The notes: generated by a model not told the origin, from the letters alone. Shown: positions 7,813-16,044, numbered from the stretch's first letter. The stretch is 64,000 bases of DNA from CAYZJD01 sp964483455 (GCA_964483455.1 CAZACK010000016.1:1-64000); one strand, 5' to 3'. Program-made: numbers and translations.

Positions 7813-7927
7813 GTCGTGCCAGACCCCGGGTGATCCGCGGCACACGGGTCCGGCCACTACCGTTGCTTCCTTCCGGACCTGGCGGGGTTTGCGGCCTCCC
7901 ATTGCACGGAGCCCGAGGCCTGACAAC
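7813..7927 (-). ncRNA. ffs: Signal recognition particle RNA, small bacterial (4.5S) type
   Basis: The minus strand carries the universal apical domain: AGGTCCGGAAGGAAGCA (about 7864-7880), the Ffh-binding symmetric and asymmetric loops with the GGAA tetraloop. Flanking sequences close the rod. AGGCCTCGGG (near 7914-7923) pairs with CCCGGGGTCT (7821-7830), and an outer GTTGT/ACGAC helix pairs 7923-7927 with 7813-7817. About 115 nt fits the hairpin-only SRP RNA of most Gram-negatives. Location just upstream of dnaX is the same as in many bacteria. The exact ends are inferred from pairing. Confidence 0.92.
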
Positions 7928-7932
7928 CTCCC

Positions 7933-7961
7933 ATGCTAGCACGAGGCCCGTGCGCGCAACC
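7933..7961 (-). promoter_or_regulatory. Probable SRP RNA promoter
   Basis: On the minus strand a -10-like TAGCAT (7933-7938) ends six bases before the predicted 5' end of the SRP RNA (7927). A weak -35-like TTGCGC lies about 15 bases further upstream. Spacing to the RNA end supports it; sequence match is moderate. Confidence 0.5.
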
Positions 7962-7993
7962 CTCCGTTTCCAGGATCCGGAAGACGCCGGTGG

Positions 7994-7999
7994 TATAAT
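7994..7999 (+). promoter_or_regulatory. -10 box for the VWA operon
   Basis: A perfect TATAAT lies 33 bases before ATG 8032, with GGAG (8023-8026) as ribosome binding site between them. No good -35 hexamer is visible at the usual distance. It points away from the SRP RNA promoter, so the roughly 60-base gap holds divergent promoters. Confidence 0.6.
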
Positions 8000-8031
8000 C
8001 CTCGGTAGCAGGCCTCGTGCTGGAGAGCGCC

Positions 8032-9048
8032 ATGGTTCGGAGGGCGAACGGCAAACGAGCGTGGTGGATGACCTTCGTGATGATCGTGGCGCCGCCATGG
8101 ATCGTCGCCGAGGGACCCGAGAAGCCCGCCGTTCGCCAGGATGCAAACGTCTCGATCGTGCCGCGCCCCAGAACATCGCCAGGGCCTGAAGCCGGCCCTC
8201 GGCAAAGCAACATCCGCGTGGATAGCACCCTGGTGCTGATTCCGGTCACCGTGACCGATCCGCTGAACCGCTTCGTCACCGGCCTCGAGAAGGAACACTT
8301 CAAACTCGAAGAGGACAAGGTCGAGCAGACCATCGCTCATTTCGCCAGTGAGGATGCGGCGCTCTCCGTCGGCCTGGTCTTCGACACCAGCGGCAGCATG
8401 GGCAGCAAGCTCCAGAAATCGAGGCAGGCGGCGGCGCAGTTCTTCAAAACCGCCAATCCCGACGACGAATTCTTCCTGGTGCAATTCAACGACCGGCCGG
8501 AGCTGGCTCAGAGCTTCACCACCAACACCGAGGAGATCCAGAACCGGCTCACGTTCACCCAATCCAAGGGCCGCACCGCGCTGCTGGACGCCATCTACCT
8601 GGCCCTCCATGAGATGAAGAAATCGAGGAATCCCCGCAAAGCACTGCTTGTCCTGTCCGACGGCGGCGACAACTCCAGCCGATACACGGAAAGCGAGATC
8701 AAGAATCTGGTGCGCGAGGCCGACGTGCAGATTTACGCCATCGGCATTTTCGAGCCAATTCACGCTCGCGGACGCACGGCCGAGGAGTTGTCCGGTCCGA
8801 CCCTGCTGAGCGAAGTGGCCGAGCAGACCGGCGGCCGCCATTACCCGGTGGAGAATCTCAACGATCTGCCGGACATCGCTGCTAAGATCGGGATAGAGCT
8901 GCGAAACCAGTATGTGCTCGGCTACACGTCCACGAACCAGGACCGCGACGGGAAGTACCGTAAAGTGAAAGTCAAACTGATCCAGCCGCGCGGCCTGCCG
9001 CCGCTGCGGGCATTCTGGCGATTGGGGTACTATGCTCCCACTCAGTAG
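8032..9048 (+). CDS. Secreted VWA-domain protein (acidobacterial VWFA-related family)
   Basis: From ATG 8032 the 338-residue protein has a hydrophobic N-terminal signal (WWMTFVMIVAPPWIVAEG). A beta-sandwich-like region follows (STLVLIPVTVTDPLNRFVTG) and then a von Willebrand A domain. The MIDAS motif is complete (DTSGSMGS, about residue 120), with the Thr site in GRTALLDAIY and the Asp in VLSDGGDN. The ending RLGYYAPTQ is typical of this acidobacterial family, whose function is unknown; metal-dependent protein binding outside the inner membrane is the expectation. GTG 8017 is an alternative start without a ribosome site. The next gene starts 17 bases before this one ends. Confidence 0.88.
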   Translation: MVRRANGKRAWWMTFVMIVAPPWIVAEGPEKPAVRQDANVSIVPRPRTSPGPEAGPRQSNIRVDSTLVLIPVTVTDPLNRFVTGLEKEHFKLEEDKVEQTIAHFASEDAALSVGLVFDTSGSMGSKLQKSRQAAAQFFKTANPDDEFFLVQFNDRPELAQSFTTNTEEIQNRLTFTQSKGRTALLDAIYLALHEMKKSRNPRKALLVLSDGGDNSSRYTESEIKNLVREADVQIYAIGIFEPIHARGRTAEELSGPTLLSEVAEQTGGRHYPVENLNDLPDIAAKIGIELRNQYVLGYTSTNQDRDGKYRKVKVKLIQPRGLPPLRAFWRLGYYAPTQ

Positions 9049-10006
9049 GGCCTTCGCCCTCCTGGCTTGGGCTGCCGCCTGGGCTGCTCCTCCTGCTGTC
9101 GCTCAGGAAGGTGGCTTTGTCTTCCGCACGGACACGCGTCTGGTAGTCCTGCACGCAAGCGTGATCGACAAGAAGGGCCAGCTCGTCACCGATCTGCCCC
9201 AGGACTCCTTCCGTGTGTTCGAGGACGGAGTGCAGCAGCAGATCAAGCTGTTCCGCCGGGAGGATGTGCCGGTAGCGATGGGCCTGGTGATCGATTCCAG
9301 CGGCAGCATGCGCGACAAGCGGCAGAAGGTGGAGAACGCGGCGCTCCAGCTCGTCAAGGCGTCCAATCCGCAGGACCAGGTGTTTGTCGTGAACTTCAAC
9401 GACGAGGCATTCCTGGACGCGCCGTTCACCAACGAAATCGGGAAGCTCGAAGAAGGGCTCTCACAGATCGACTCGCGCGGCGGAACGGCCATGCGCGACG
9501 CCGTGAGCATGTCGATCGACTACCTCAAGGACGAGGGGAAAATCGACAAGAAAGTGATTGTGGTCGTCACGGACGGCAACGACAACACCAGCGCGATTTC
9601 CCTCGAGAAGCTCGTCCAGAAAGCGCAACAGAGCGAAGTCCTCCTTTACGCGATTGGGCTGTTGAGTGAAGAGGAGAAGCGGGAGGCCAAGCGGGCCAAG
9701 CGGGCTCTCGACGCGCTGGCGCACGCCTCCGGCGGCTTGGCCTACTACCCAAGAGAACTGGCCGAAGTGGAACGTATCTCCTACCAGGTGGCGCACGAGA
9801 TCCGGAATCAGTACATCCTCGCCTATTCGCCCGCCCGGCAGGAACTGGACGGCAGCTACCGCCAGATACGAGTCGCCGTTGATGGGCCGAACAAGCCGGT
9901 TGTCAGGACACGCACCGGCTACTACGCCACCCCCGACGCCGGCCAGCGTGTTTCTCCACCCAAGCCTGCTGCGAAGCCGGGCCAGAGGACTGCCGCCGGC
10001 CGCTGA
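9032..10006 (+). CDS. Second secreted VWA-domain protein, paralogue of the upstream gene
   Basis: The 324-residue protein starts MLPLSRAFALLAWAAAWAAP with a clear signal peptide cut near AVAQ. It then repeats the architecture of its neighbour: a short beta region (DTRLVVLHASVIDKKGQLVT) and a VWA domain with MIDAS DSSGSMRD, GGTAMRDAVSM and VVVTDGNDN. It ends in RTGYYATPD plus a Pro/Lys-rich tail. It overlaps the previous gene by 17 bases and the next by one base (TGATG), so the three are translated together. The pair looks like a tandem duplication that has diverged. Binding partner unknown. Confidence 0.88.
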   Translation: MLPLSRAFALLAWAAAWAAPPAVAQEGGFVFRTDTRLVVLHASVIDKKGQLVTDLPQDSFRVFEDGVQQQIKLFRREDVPVAMGLVIDSSGSMRDKRQKVENAALQLVKASNPQDQVFVVNFNDEAFLDAPFTNEIGKLEEGLSQIDSRGGTAMRDAVSMSIDYLKDEGKIDKKVIVVVTDGNDNTSAISLEKLVQKAQQSEVLLYAIGLLSEEEKREAKRAKRALDALAHASGGLAYYPRELAEVERISYQVAHEIRNQYILAYSPARQELDGSYRQIRVAVDGPNKPVVRTRTGYYATPDAGQRVSPPKPAAKPGQRTAAGR

Positions 10007-10230
10007 TGCTTCGATTCCTCTGGCAGGCCAGTCGGGGGTGCCGCCTGCGGCCGTGGAAAAGCCCGTACCTGCGATGGAGGATCGAGACGTACTGGGGAAT
10101 CCCCGCCGACAGCATCAGGGCACGGGATTTCTGGCGTTTCCTGTGGCGCCACCGGGCGGAGATGCTGCGGTTCCTCCTCTGGGCCGGGCGGATGGAGCGC
10201 GGGCCGCGCTGGCGGGCCATTGACCGCTAG
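10006..10230 (+). CDS. Small basic Trp/Arg-rich protein coupled to the VWA genes
   Basis: This 74-residue frame starts on an ATG sharing one base with the preceding stop (TGATG). It is rich in Trp and Arg (WRIETYWGIPADSIRARDFW; WRFLWRHRAEMLRFLLWAG) and has no signal peptide or transmembrane span. Amphipathic helices are likely. Tight coupling and a consistent composition argue that it is real. I do not recognise the family. A role connected with the VWA proteins is inferred from position only. Confidence 0.6.
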   Translation: MLRFLWQASRGCRLRPWKSPYLRWRIETYWGIPADSIRARDFWRFLWRHRAEMLRFLLWAGRMERGPRWRAIDR

Positions 10231-10349
10231 CAAACGACCCAAACACGTGCTGGCGGGATTATGACTCTTGGGGCCTTTTCACCGGCCGTCTTTCTCTGCG
10301 GCGTGCCGCCGTGCCGGATCGAGTCCAGCCACGCCCCCGCCCTCTGCTC

Positions 10350-11366
10350 TCACGCCGGGAACCCGTGCTGCCTGCGGTGGACTGGGCCGTCGAACATGTT
10401 CGTGGACTTGAACAGCTCGAAGCGGCCGTCGGTGGCCGCCTCGCGAGTGCGCGCAAGCAACTGCTCCTTCTCCGAGGTCTCCATCGGCGTGAAGTTGCGC
10501 GCGAGGCTCACGTTCTGCCGCAACTGCTCGATGCTCGTGATGCCGACCACCTGCGAGGCGACCGGCACGCTGAGGCAGAACTTGTAGCACTGCTCCGCCG
10601 GCAGCCCCGCCCGCGCCACCAGCGTTCCGTGCGGGTACCCCCCGGCCAGCCCCTTCATCCCGATGACGCCCACGTTCTTCTTGAGGCACACCGGAACTAC
10701 CTCCTTCTGGAAGCTGCGGAAGTGCGCGTCCATGACGTTGATCGGCATCTGGGCCGCGTCCCAGTCGAAGGGCTTGGCGAGCGCCTTCAGGTGGATCCGT
10801 GGGTCCTTGTGCCCGGTGAAACCGATGTAGCGCACTTTGCCTTGCTTGCGCGCCTCCTCGGCCGCGCGGACGCCGCCCTTCTCAAAAATCCAGTCCGGGT
10901 CGTTGTCGTACACCATCTCGTGGAATTGCCACAGGTCGAGGTGGTCCGTCTTCAGTCGACGCAGGCTGTCTTCAAGGCACTTCATCGAGCCGGCATAGTC
11001 TCGTTCGCAATTCTTCGTCATCAGAAAGACTTTCCCGCGTTTGCCGTCCTGGGCCAGCGCTCGCCCCATCACTTCTTCGGCACGGCCGTCGTGGTAGTCC
11101 CAGCAGTTGTCGAAGAAGGTGAGCCCTTCGTCGATGGCTGCGTGCATCAGCCGGATCGACTCGTTGTCGTCCTTGATGGCGCCAACGTGCCAGCCGCCCA
11201 GGCAGAGGATCGACACGCGAACGCCCGTCCGTCCCAACACACGCGTCGGCAGGCCGGTCGACGAGGCGCTGCTCGTGCCGGCAAGAACCTGCTCGGCCAG
11301 CGCCGCCACGGAAACCGAAGCCGCGGACTGAAGGAACCGCCGCCGGGAAGTGAAATCGATGCTCAT
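10350..11366 (-). CDS. Tat-exported aldo/keto reductase
   Basis: This 338-residue protein has a twin-arginine signal (SRRRFLQSAASVSVAALAEQ). Residues 40-270 have the AKR barrel pattern: VLGRTGVRVSILCLGGWH, the catalytic Asp and Tyr in FFDNCWDYHDGRAEEVMG, Lys in FLMTKN and His in LWQFHEM. It should reduce or oxidise carbonyl groups with NAD(P)H or a bound flavin-like partner. The substrate is not evident. The extracytoplasmic location is unusual for an NAD(P)H enzyme but common in acidobacterial genomes. A GGGGGG ribosome site precedes ATG 11366, and a TAGAAT box lies upstream. It stands alone. Confidence 0.87.
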   Translation of the reverse strand: MSIDFTSRRRFLQSAASVSVAALAEQVLAGTSSASSTGLPTRVLGRTGVRVSILCLGGWHVGAIKDDNESIRLMHAAIDEGLTFFDNCWDYHDGRAEEVMGRALAQDGKRGKVFLMTKNCERDYAGSMKCLEDSLRRLKTDHLDLWQFHEMVYDNDPDWIFEKGGVRAAEEARKQGKVRYIGFTGHKDPRIHLKALAKPFDWDAAQMPINVMDAHFRSFQKEVVPVCLKKNVGVIGMKGLAGGYPHGTLVARAGLPAEQCYKFCLSVPVASQVVGITSIEQLRQNVSLARNFTPMETSEKEQLLARTREAATDGRFELFKSTNMFDGPVHRRQHGFPA

Positions 11367-11529
11367 GAGCCCCCCTTGGAGAGCATTCTAATACAATGGC
11401 GAGACTCGACGAGAGTCTCTTTTGCGATGAGTCTCGGGGCGGCGATTCCTCGGTGGGTTGTTGCCGGCGTTGCCCGCCTCCGCTCCACAAACTGCCAATG
11501 TTGTGCAATGAGCGGCTCGCGTGCGCTCT

Positions 11530-13203
11530 CTACGAATGCCCGGTCCCGTTCCGCGAGCCCTGGCCGTTCCCCGTCTCCTGCATCTGCACCAGCTCCAGCA
11601 TCCGCGGCTGCCGCTCGAACGGCATCGAGTACTTCTTCTCGATCTTCTCCCGGAACACCGGCCCGGCGTTGTACGCGCAGAACGGATAGAGCAGCCCGTT
11701 CGGCGCCGCGTAGTGGATCACGCACCGCTTCACGCGCTCGACGTCGTAGTTATACGCGTCCATGAAGTGCATGCTGGCCACCATTAGCGTCTTGTAAGTG
11801 AAGCCTTCTTGCTCCGACTGCCCGCGGCCGTACCGCTTGTCGGTCAGCCCTTGCAGCGTTTGCAGGAACTTCTCGAAGGTCAGGCCTTCCGGCGCGCGAT
11901 CTTCGTGGAAATGCCGCCGGAAAGAATTCCAGGCCGAGATCTTGGAGAACAGCTTGATGCGCTGCTTGCCGACCTTCCGCGCCAGCCGGTCGAGGTCCTG
12001 CATCATCGCGCCGATATCCACAAACCGCGTTACCGGCGTGGCCCGCTTGTGCTGGTCGACGAACATATACGTCCCCATCGAGCAGTGCGGATGGCAGGTC
12101 AGCGTCGGGATTTCCTCGCCGCGCAACGCCCCGGCGAACTTCGAGAACGGCGCCACGCAGGACAGCGGGAACCAGTCCTGATACGGGTCGGCAACGCCGG
12201 TTTGCTCGTGCACGGCGTGCGCGAAGTCGGACTGGGTGAAGCGCTTGGCCGCCAGCTCGTGCTTCGAGATTCGCCCGCAAAAGCTCACCGGCTGGAAACT
12301 GATGGCGCTCACCGTGTCGATGTTCTCCAGCGCCAGCCGGATGATGCCGCCGATCTGATCGTCGTTGATCCCCTTCACGATCGTCGGCACGAAGCAGATC
12401 TTCATCCCGGTCTTGCGCACGTTCTCGATGACCTTCAGCTTCTTCTCGAGCAGCGGTTCGCCGCGCGTCCGCTTGTACGTCTCCTCGCGGACGCCGTCGA
12501 ACTGGAGGTACAGCGTGTGCAGGCCTGCCTCGGCGCACGCCTGGGCGAATTCGAGATCGGTGAACATCAGCCCGTTGGTGGCCGCCTGGATCTGCGTAAA
12601 GCCCATCTCCTTCGCCATCCGAAGGGCCTCGACGAACTGTGGGTGGATGGTCGGCTCGCCGCCGGAGAACTGCACGATCCGGCCCGCCACCGGCCTCTCG
12701 TTGCGAAGGGCCTGGAGCATCCTCCGGACCTGGTCCAGGGTGGGCTCGTAAAGGTAGCCCGCCGCGTTGGCATTGGCGAAGCAGACCGGGCAGGTGAGGT
12801 TGCAGCGGTTGGTCAGGTCGACATTGGCGAGGCTGGTGTGGCTGGTGTGCATCGAGCACAGGCCGCACTGGTCCGGACAGCGGGTGGCGTTCGGGATGGC
12901 CGGGTTCGTCAGGCCCCGGTTATCGCCGAACGACCACTCCTCCATCTTGAGGTAGAGCTTGACGTCGGAGTAGATGATGTCCCGGAAATCGCCGTGCTCG
13001 GGGCAGGTCTTCTCCATGATGACCTTGCCATCTTCCTCAAACAAAAGGGCTTCGATCTTCGCGGCGCACTCCGGGCAGAGAGAGGTGGTGAACTTCGGCA
13101 GACCCTTGATCAGCGGCTTGATGGCCGATCCGGTGTGGGTCGTCGCCGGCTGGATGATCTCGAACTCCGTCGCCTTCTTAGGGGCGAATGCAATCGTACT
13201 CAC
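11530..13203 (-). CDS. Radical SAM protein of the tetraether lipid synthase (Tes / MJ0619-like) type
   Basis: The 557-residue protein has several metal sites in order. A rubredoxin-like ribbon comes first (Cys43, Cys46, then CPEHG at 67). CPDQCGLCSMH follows (Cys109, 113, 116), then the radical SAM cluster C134-x3-C138-x2-C141 (CNLTCPVCF) with QFSGGEPTIHP as the SAM-binding motif. A Cys-rich C-terminal part has CVAPFSK, TCHPHCSMG and YPFCAYN. This multi-cluster arrangement is that of the archaeal Tes family, which joins lipid tails by C-C bond formation; bacterial homologues occur in makers of branched tetraethers. The start is GTG 13203 with AGGAGG 7 bases upstream. Family placement is from memory of the motif order; other members of this wide radical SAM group are possible. 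Confidence 0.75.
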   Translation of the reverse strand: MSTIAFAPKKATEFEIIQPATTHTGSAIKPLIKGLPKFTTSLCPECAAKIEALLFEEDGKVIMEKTCPEHGDFRDIIYSDVKLYLKMEEWSFGDNRGLTNPAIPNATRCPDQCGLCSMHTSHTSLANVDLTNRCNLTCPVCFANANAAGYLYEPTLDQVRRMLQALRNERPVAGRIVQFSGGEPTIHPQFVEALRMAKEMGFTQIQAATNGLMFTDLEFAQACAEAGLHTLYLQFDGVREETYKRTRGEPLLEKKLKVIENVRKTGMKICFVPTIVKGINDDQIGGIIRLALENIDTVSAISFQPVSFCGRISKHELAAKRFTQSDFAHAVHEQTGVADPYQDWFPLSCVAPFSKFAGALRGEEIPTLTCHPHCSMGTYMFVDQHKRATPVTRFVDIGAMMQDLDRLARKVGKQRIKLFSKISAWNSFRRHFHEDRAPEGLTFEKFLQTLQGLTDKRYGRGQSEQEGFTYKTLMVASMHFMDAYNYDVERVKRCVIHYAAPNGLLYPFCAYNAGPVFREKIEKKYSMPFERQPRMLELVQMQETGNGQGSRNGTGHS

Positions 13204-13263
13204 GCTCCGTCCTCCTGGCAGCCTTTCAGGGCCGAAACTCTCAATCCGGCCCCGCCTACACTC

Positions 13264-13301
13264 CTACCTCCGAGGTAGACGATGGCTCGTCCTGGAGTAT
13301 A
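13264..13301 (-). promoter_or_regulatory. Promoter and palindrome upstream of the Tes-like gene
   Basis: A minus-strand -10 TATACT (13296-13301) lies about 93 bases before the GTG start. Between them, at 13264-13278, is a perfect 7+1+7 palindrome, CTACCTC-C-GAGGTAG. It sits just downstream of the expected transcription start, a position suited to a repressor operator or a short leader hairpin. No -35 consensus is evident. Confidence 0.4.
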
Positions 13302-13435
13302 GTCCCGCTGAGTCGGGCGGGCCATCGGAAAGCGTCGAACGGCTCTAACCGCCGGTTATTTGGGGACTTTCGGGCCTTCAACAGTTTGGTTCCGGCTCCG
13401 CCGGGTTTGCTCTTCGGGTGCGACTATACTCTGGT

Positions 13436-13537
13436 GTGAGGGTCGCGGCGACGGCATTGGCGCTTGGCGCCCCAATCGCGACGAACAACCGGCGTGATTA
13501 TGAGCGTGTCAGGACGCTTCGACTGCTGCCGTTCTAA
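13436..13537 (+). pseudogene. C-terminal fragment of a PIN-domain (VapC) toxin
   Basis: From 13436 the frame reads VRVAATALALGAPIATNNRR and then DYERVRTLRLLPF, ending in TAA. This is the standard C-terminal end of VapC toxins (IAATALALGA-ATNN-DF-RV-GL), holding the last catalytic acidic residue region. The remaining 100 or so residues and the partner antitoxin are absent. It lies in the 366-base gap between the Tes-like gene and the next oxidoreductase. No start or ribosome site fits. Confidence 0.7.
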
Positions 13538-13569
13538 CGGAGCGTTGAGGCCGTGCCGCCGTTCCCGGC

Positions 13570-14847
13570 TCAACCCAGCTTGTCCAGGTCGATTCCCGCG
13601 TCGTAGCTCGCGTCCGTCTTGAGCAGGTCATCCCACGTCATCTCGCGGCCCGAGTAGGCGGCGGTGCGCGCGAGGATCGCGCTCAGCGCCGACTCGGCGC
13701 CGGCCTGCGCCTGGTTGTGGTACTTGCGGCTCACGATGCTCTCGATGAAGCCCTTCTGCTTCATCTCGTCGGCCTGCCCGAGGTTGTCGGTGAACTCGCC
13801 GGTCACGGAGAATTCCCCCTTCTTGCCTGCTTCCGCGCCCGGCTGCTTCCACTCCCAAGCTTCGTCGCCGACGATCCGCAGCGGGCCGGAGTATGGCGAT
13901 TCGGAGACGCCGCGGGAGCCGAAAAACCGCTCGGTGACGTCCCACAGCTTGTTGCCGAACTGCACCGAGTCGAAGGTGACATGCACATCGTCGGGGTAAT
14001 GGAAGATCACCGAGAAATGGTCCGAGCAGTCGCCCGAGTCGGTGCGCACGCGGCGCGCATGAGCGGCCGAGACTTTTGTCGGATGGCTCTGGAGGATCCA
14101 GTTGCAGGTGTCGATGACGTGAATATTCTGGTCCACGATGATGTCGCCGGAAAGCACCCGGTCCCAGTACCAGTTCCGCAGCCGCACCTCGGCCGCAGAC
14201 ATGTTCGAGCGCGGCGGATACTCGATGGCCGTCGCGTGATAGTGCGCGGAGGCGCAGGCTATCTTGCCGAGAGCGCCGTGATGAATCCGGCGCACAAGCT
14301 CGGCGAACGGAGGCGCGCTCCGGATCTGGAAGCCGACCTCCACGCTCTGCTTGCTCTTCGCGATCTTCTCCGCCAGTTTCATGACCCTTTTGCAGCCGGC
14401 GACGTCCACGGCCACTGGCTTCTCGCAGTAGACGTGCTTGCCGGCGGCCACCGCCGCCTCCAGGTGCTCCGGATGGAAATAGTTGATGGTCGAGATCTGA
14501 ACAACATCGACCAGCTTGGATGAAACGAGTTCCTGGTAAGCCTTCGGACCGCGGAACATCAGCTTCGGGTCGATGCCCGCGTAACCCTTCTTGGCGGCCA
14601 ATTCGTCGAAGTGAGCCTTGGCCTTGTCGAGCTGTCCCGCAAACAGGTCGGCGAGGGCGGCCACGCGGGTGTTGGTGTGGGTGGCGAAGCCGGTGGCCAC
14701 GCTGGTGCCGCGGCCGCCGCAGCCGATGAGTCCGAGCTGGATCGCTGAATTCGCCTTCGTGCCCCGGACAAGCTCCGGCCGGATGAACATGATGCCGGCA
14801 GCGGCTCCCACAAACTCGCGCCGGTTGATGGGTGAAGAATCTGTCAT
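13570..14847 (-). CDS. Tat-exported Gfo/Idh/MocA-family oxidoreductase
   Basis: From ATG 14847 the 425-residue protein has a twin-arginine signal (NRREFVGAAAGIMFI). A Rossmann domain follows (LGLIGCGGRGTSVATGFA) with the EKP motif (CEKPVAVDVAGCKRVM), then a C-terminal beta-sheet domain with NWYWDRVLSGDIIVDQNIH. The family oxidises or reduces sugars and cyclitols with NAD(P). A GGGAGA site lies about 8 bases before ATG 14847, which is why I prefer it to ATG 14877. No operon partner is on this strand; the divergent neighbour at 15011 is also a Gfo/Idh protein. Substrate unknown. Confidence 0.88.
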   Translation of the reverse strand: MTDSSPINRREFVGAAAGIMFIRPELVRGTKANSAIQLGLIGCGGRGTSVATGFATHTNTRVAALADLFAGQLDKAKAHFDELAAKKGYAGIDPKLMFRGPKAYQELVSSKLVDVVQISTINYFHPEHLEAAVAAGKHVYCEKPVAVDVAGCKRVMKLAEKIAKSKQSVEVGFQIRSAPPFAELVRRIHHGALGKIACASAHYHATAIEYPPRSNMSAAEVRLRNWYWDRVLSGDIIVDQNIHVIDTCNWILQSHPTKVSAAHARRVRTDSGDCSDHFSVIFHYPDDVHVTFDSVQFGNKLWDVTERFFGSRGVSESPYSGPLRIVGDEAWEWKQPGAEAGKKGEFSVTGEFTDNLGQADEMKQKGFIESIVSRKYHNQAQAGAESALSAILARTAAYSGREMTWDDLLKTDASYDAGIDLDKLG

Positions 14848-14918
14848 GGATACCGTCTCCCTTCTCGGCGAGATCATATCAAAGCGAAGTGCTGATCAAC
14901 CTGGCCGCTTCCATTACC

Positions 14919-14948
14919 ATCGGCGTGAATCGGCGTTCATCGGCGGCT
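14919..14948. repeat. Three tandem decamers in the divergent intergenic region
   Basis: The stretch is three 10-base units beginning ATCGGCG (ATCGGCGTGA, ATCGGCGTTC, ATCGGCGGCT). It resembles an intergenic repeat type that I have seen scattered in acidobacterial genomes. It lies between two divergent oxidoreductase genes. Function unknown. Confidence 0.6.
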
Positions 14949-15010
14949 AATATCCTCGCGGTCTGGAACGGAATCCGCCGCGTGGTAGACTCGCCATTCC
15001 GGAGGAATCA

Positions 15011-16027
15011 ATGAAAATCGGAGTCCTCGGCCTCGGGTTCATGGGCAGCACGCATTTGCAGGCGCTGGAGACGATCCCGGACGTCGAAGTCGCCGCCATC
15101 ATGGATGCGAACGAACAGCGCTTGTCCGGCGACCTGAGCGGCATCCAGGGAAACCTCGGCGGACCGGGCCGGCGGATGGACCTGTCGCGCGCCTGCCGGT
15201 ACCGTACGGTGGACGAAATCCTGGCCGACCCGGGCCTGGACGCGGTGGACATTTGCCTGCCGACGAACTTCCATGAGCCGGTGACGATTTGGGCTCTCAG
15301 GGCAGGGAAGCACGTCCTCACGGAAAAGCCCATGGCGCTTGACGCCGCCGGAGCGGCGCGGATGATCGAAGAGGCGGAGCGTCAGGGCCGGATTCTGATG
15401 GTGGCGCATGTGCTGCGCTTCATGCCGCCCTATGAGCGCCTCTCGGAGCTGGTGAACTCCGGCAGGCTCGGCGCCATCCGCTCGGCGTTCTTCCGCCGGC
15501 GCACCGCCACGCCCACCTGGGGACCGTGGGAGTTTGATGCCGCGCAAAGCGGCGGCGGCGTGTTCGACCTGCTGATCCACGATGCCGACATGGCCCTGCA
15601 CCTGTTCGGCGAGCCGGAGGCGGTGTCCGCCGCCGGCTACGAGTCGATGAAAGACGGCATCGACCAGATCGCCGCCGAGTTGCACTACCCGGCCATCGGT
15701 TCGGTGGCCATCACGGGAGGCTGGTATCACATCGGCGAGTACCCCTTCTCGATGGAATACACGGTGACGGGCGACAACGGCGTGGCGGAGTTCAACTCGG
15801 CGGGCCGGCCGGCCGCGGTGTACTGGGCCAACGGAAAGAAGGAAACGTTGGAATGTCCAGACGTCGATGCCTACCGCGAGGAAATCGCCTACTTCATCGA
15901 CTGCTGCCGGAACGGCCGGAAGCCGGAGCGCTGCCGGCCGGAGGAATCTGCGAACGCAGTCGGCCTGACACGGCTGATGGTTGAAGCGCGCGGCAGGCGA
16001 GGCGCACGGCTCGCCTGCCGGTTCTGA
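15011..16027 (+). CDS. Cytoplasmic Gfo/Idh/MocA-family oxidoreductase
   Basis: The 338-residue protein starts MKIGVLGLGFMGSTHLQALE with the Rossmann dinucleotide fold. VDICLPTNFHEP and the EKP motif (LTEKPMALDAAGAARM) follow, then the C-terminal substrate domain with the HDADMALHLFG signature. It has no signal peptide, unlike its divergent neighbour. GGAGG lies 6 bases before ATG 15011. The last 35 bases carry a GC hairpin of a dispersed type (15992-16019), so the final residues ARGRRGARLACRF are repeat-derived. A sugar dehydrogenase role is inferred from family. Confidence 0.9.
   Translation: MKIGVLGLGFMGSTHLQALETIPDVEVAAIMDANEQRLSGDLSGIQGNLGGPGRRMDLSRACRYRTVDEILADPGLDAVDICLPTNFHEPVTIWALRAGKHVLTEKPMALDAAGAARMIEEAERQGRILMVAHVLRFMPPYERLSELVNSGRLGAIRSAFFRRRTATPTWGPWEFDAAQSGGGVFDLLIHDADMALHLFGEPEAVSAAGYESMKDGIDQIAAELHYPAIGSVAITGGWYHIGEYPFSMEYTVTGDNGVAEFNSAGRPAAVYWANGKKETLECPDVDAYREEIAYFIDCCRNGRKPERCRPEESANAVGLTRLMVEARGRRGARLACRF
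15992..16019. repeat. GGCAGGCGAG hairpin inside the 3' end of a gene
   Basis: Ten-base perfect arms (GGCAGGCGAG and CTCGCCTGCC) flank an eight-base loop, just before the stop codon at 16025-16027. Related GGCAGGCG...CGCCTGCC hairpins occur at 30849-30868 and 35659-35678. No T tract follows, so classical termination is doubtful. Confidence 0.7.
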
Positions 16028-16044
16028 CCCGGGAACGCTCGCCT

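Noticed and set aside
7634..8176. Upstream extension of dnaX adding 181 residues
   Set aside because: The extension would translate the octamer repeats and the SRP RNA in coding phase; the family starts at VLARKYRP.
13188..13439. 83-codon plus-strand frame upstream of the PIN stub
   Set aside because: It crosses the start and promoter of the Tes-like gene and shows no domain; it is not the missing part of the PIN toxin.
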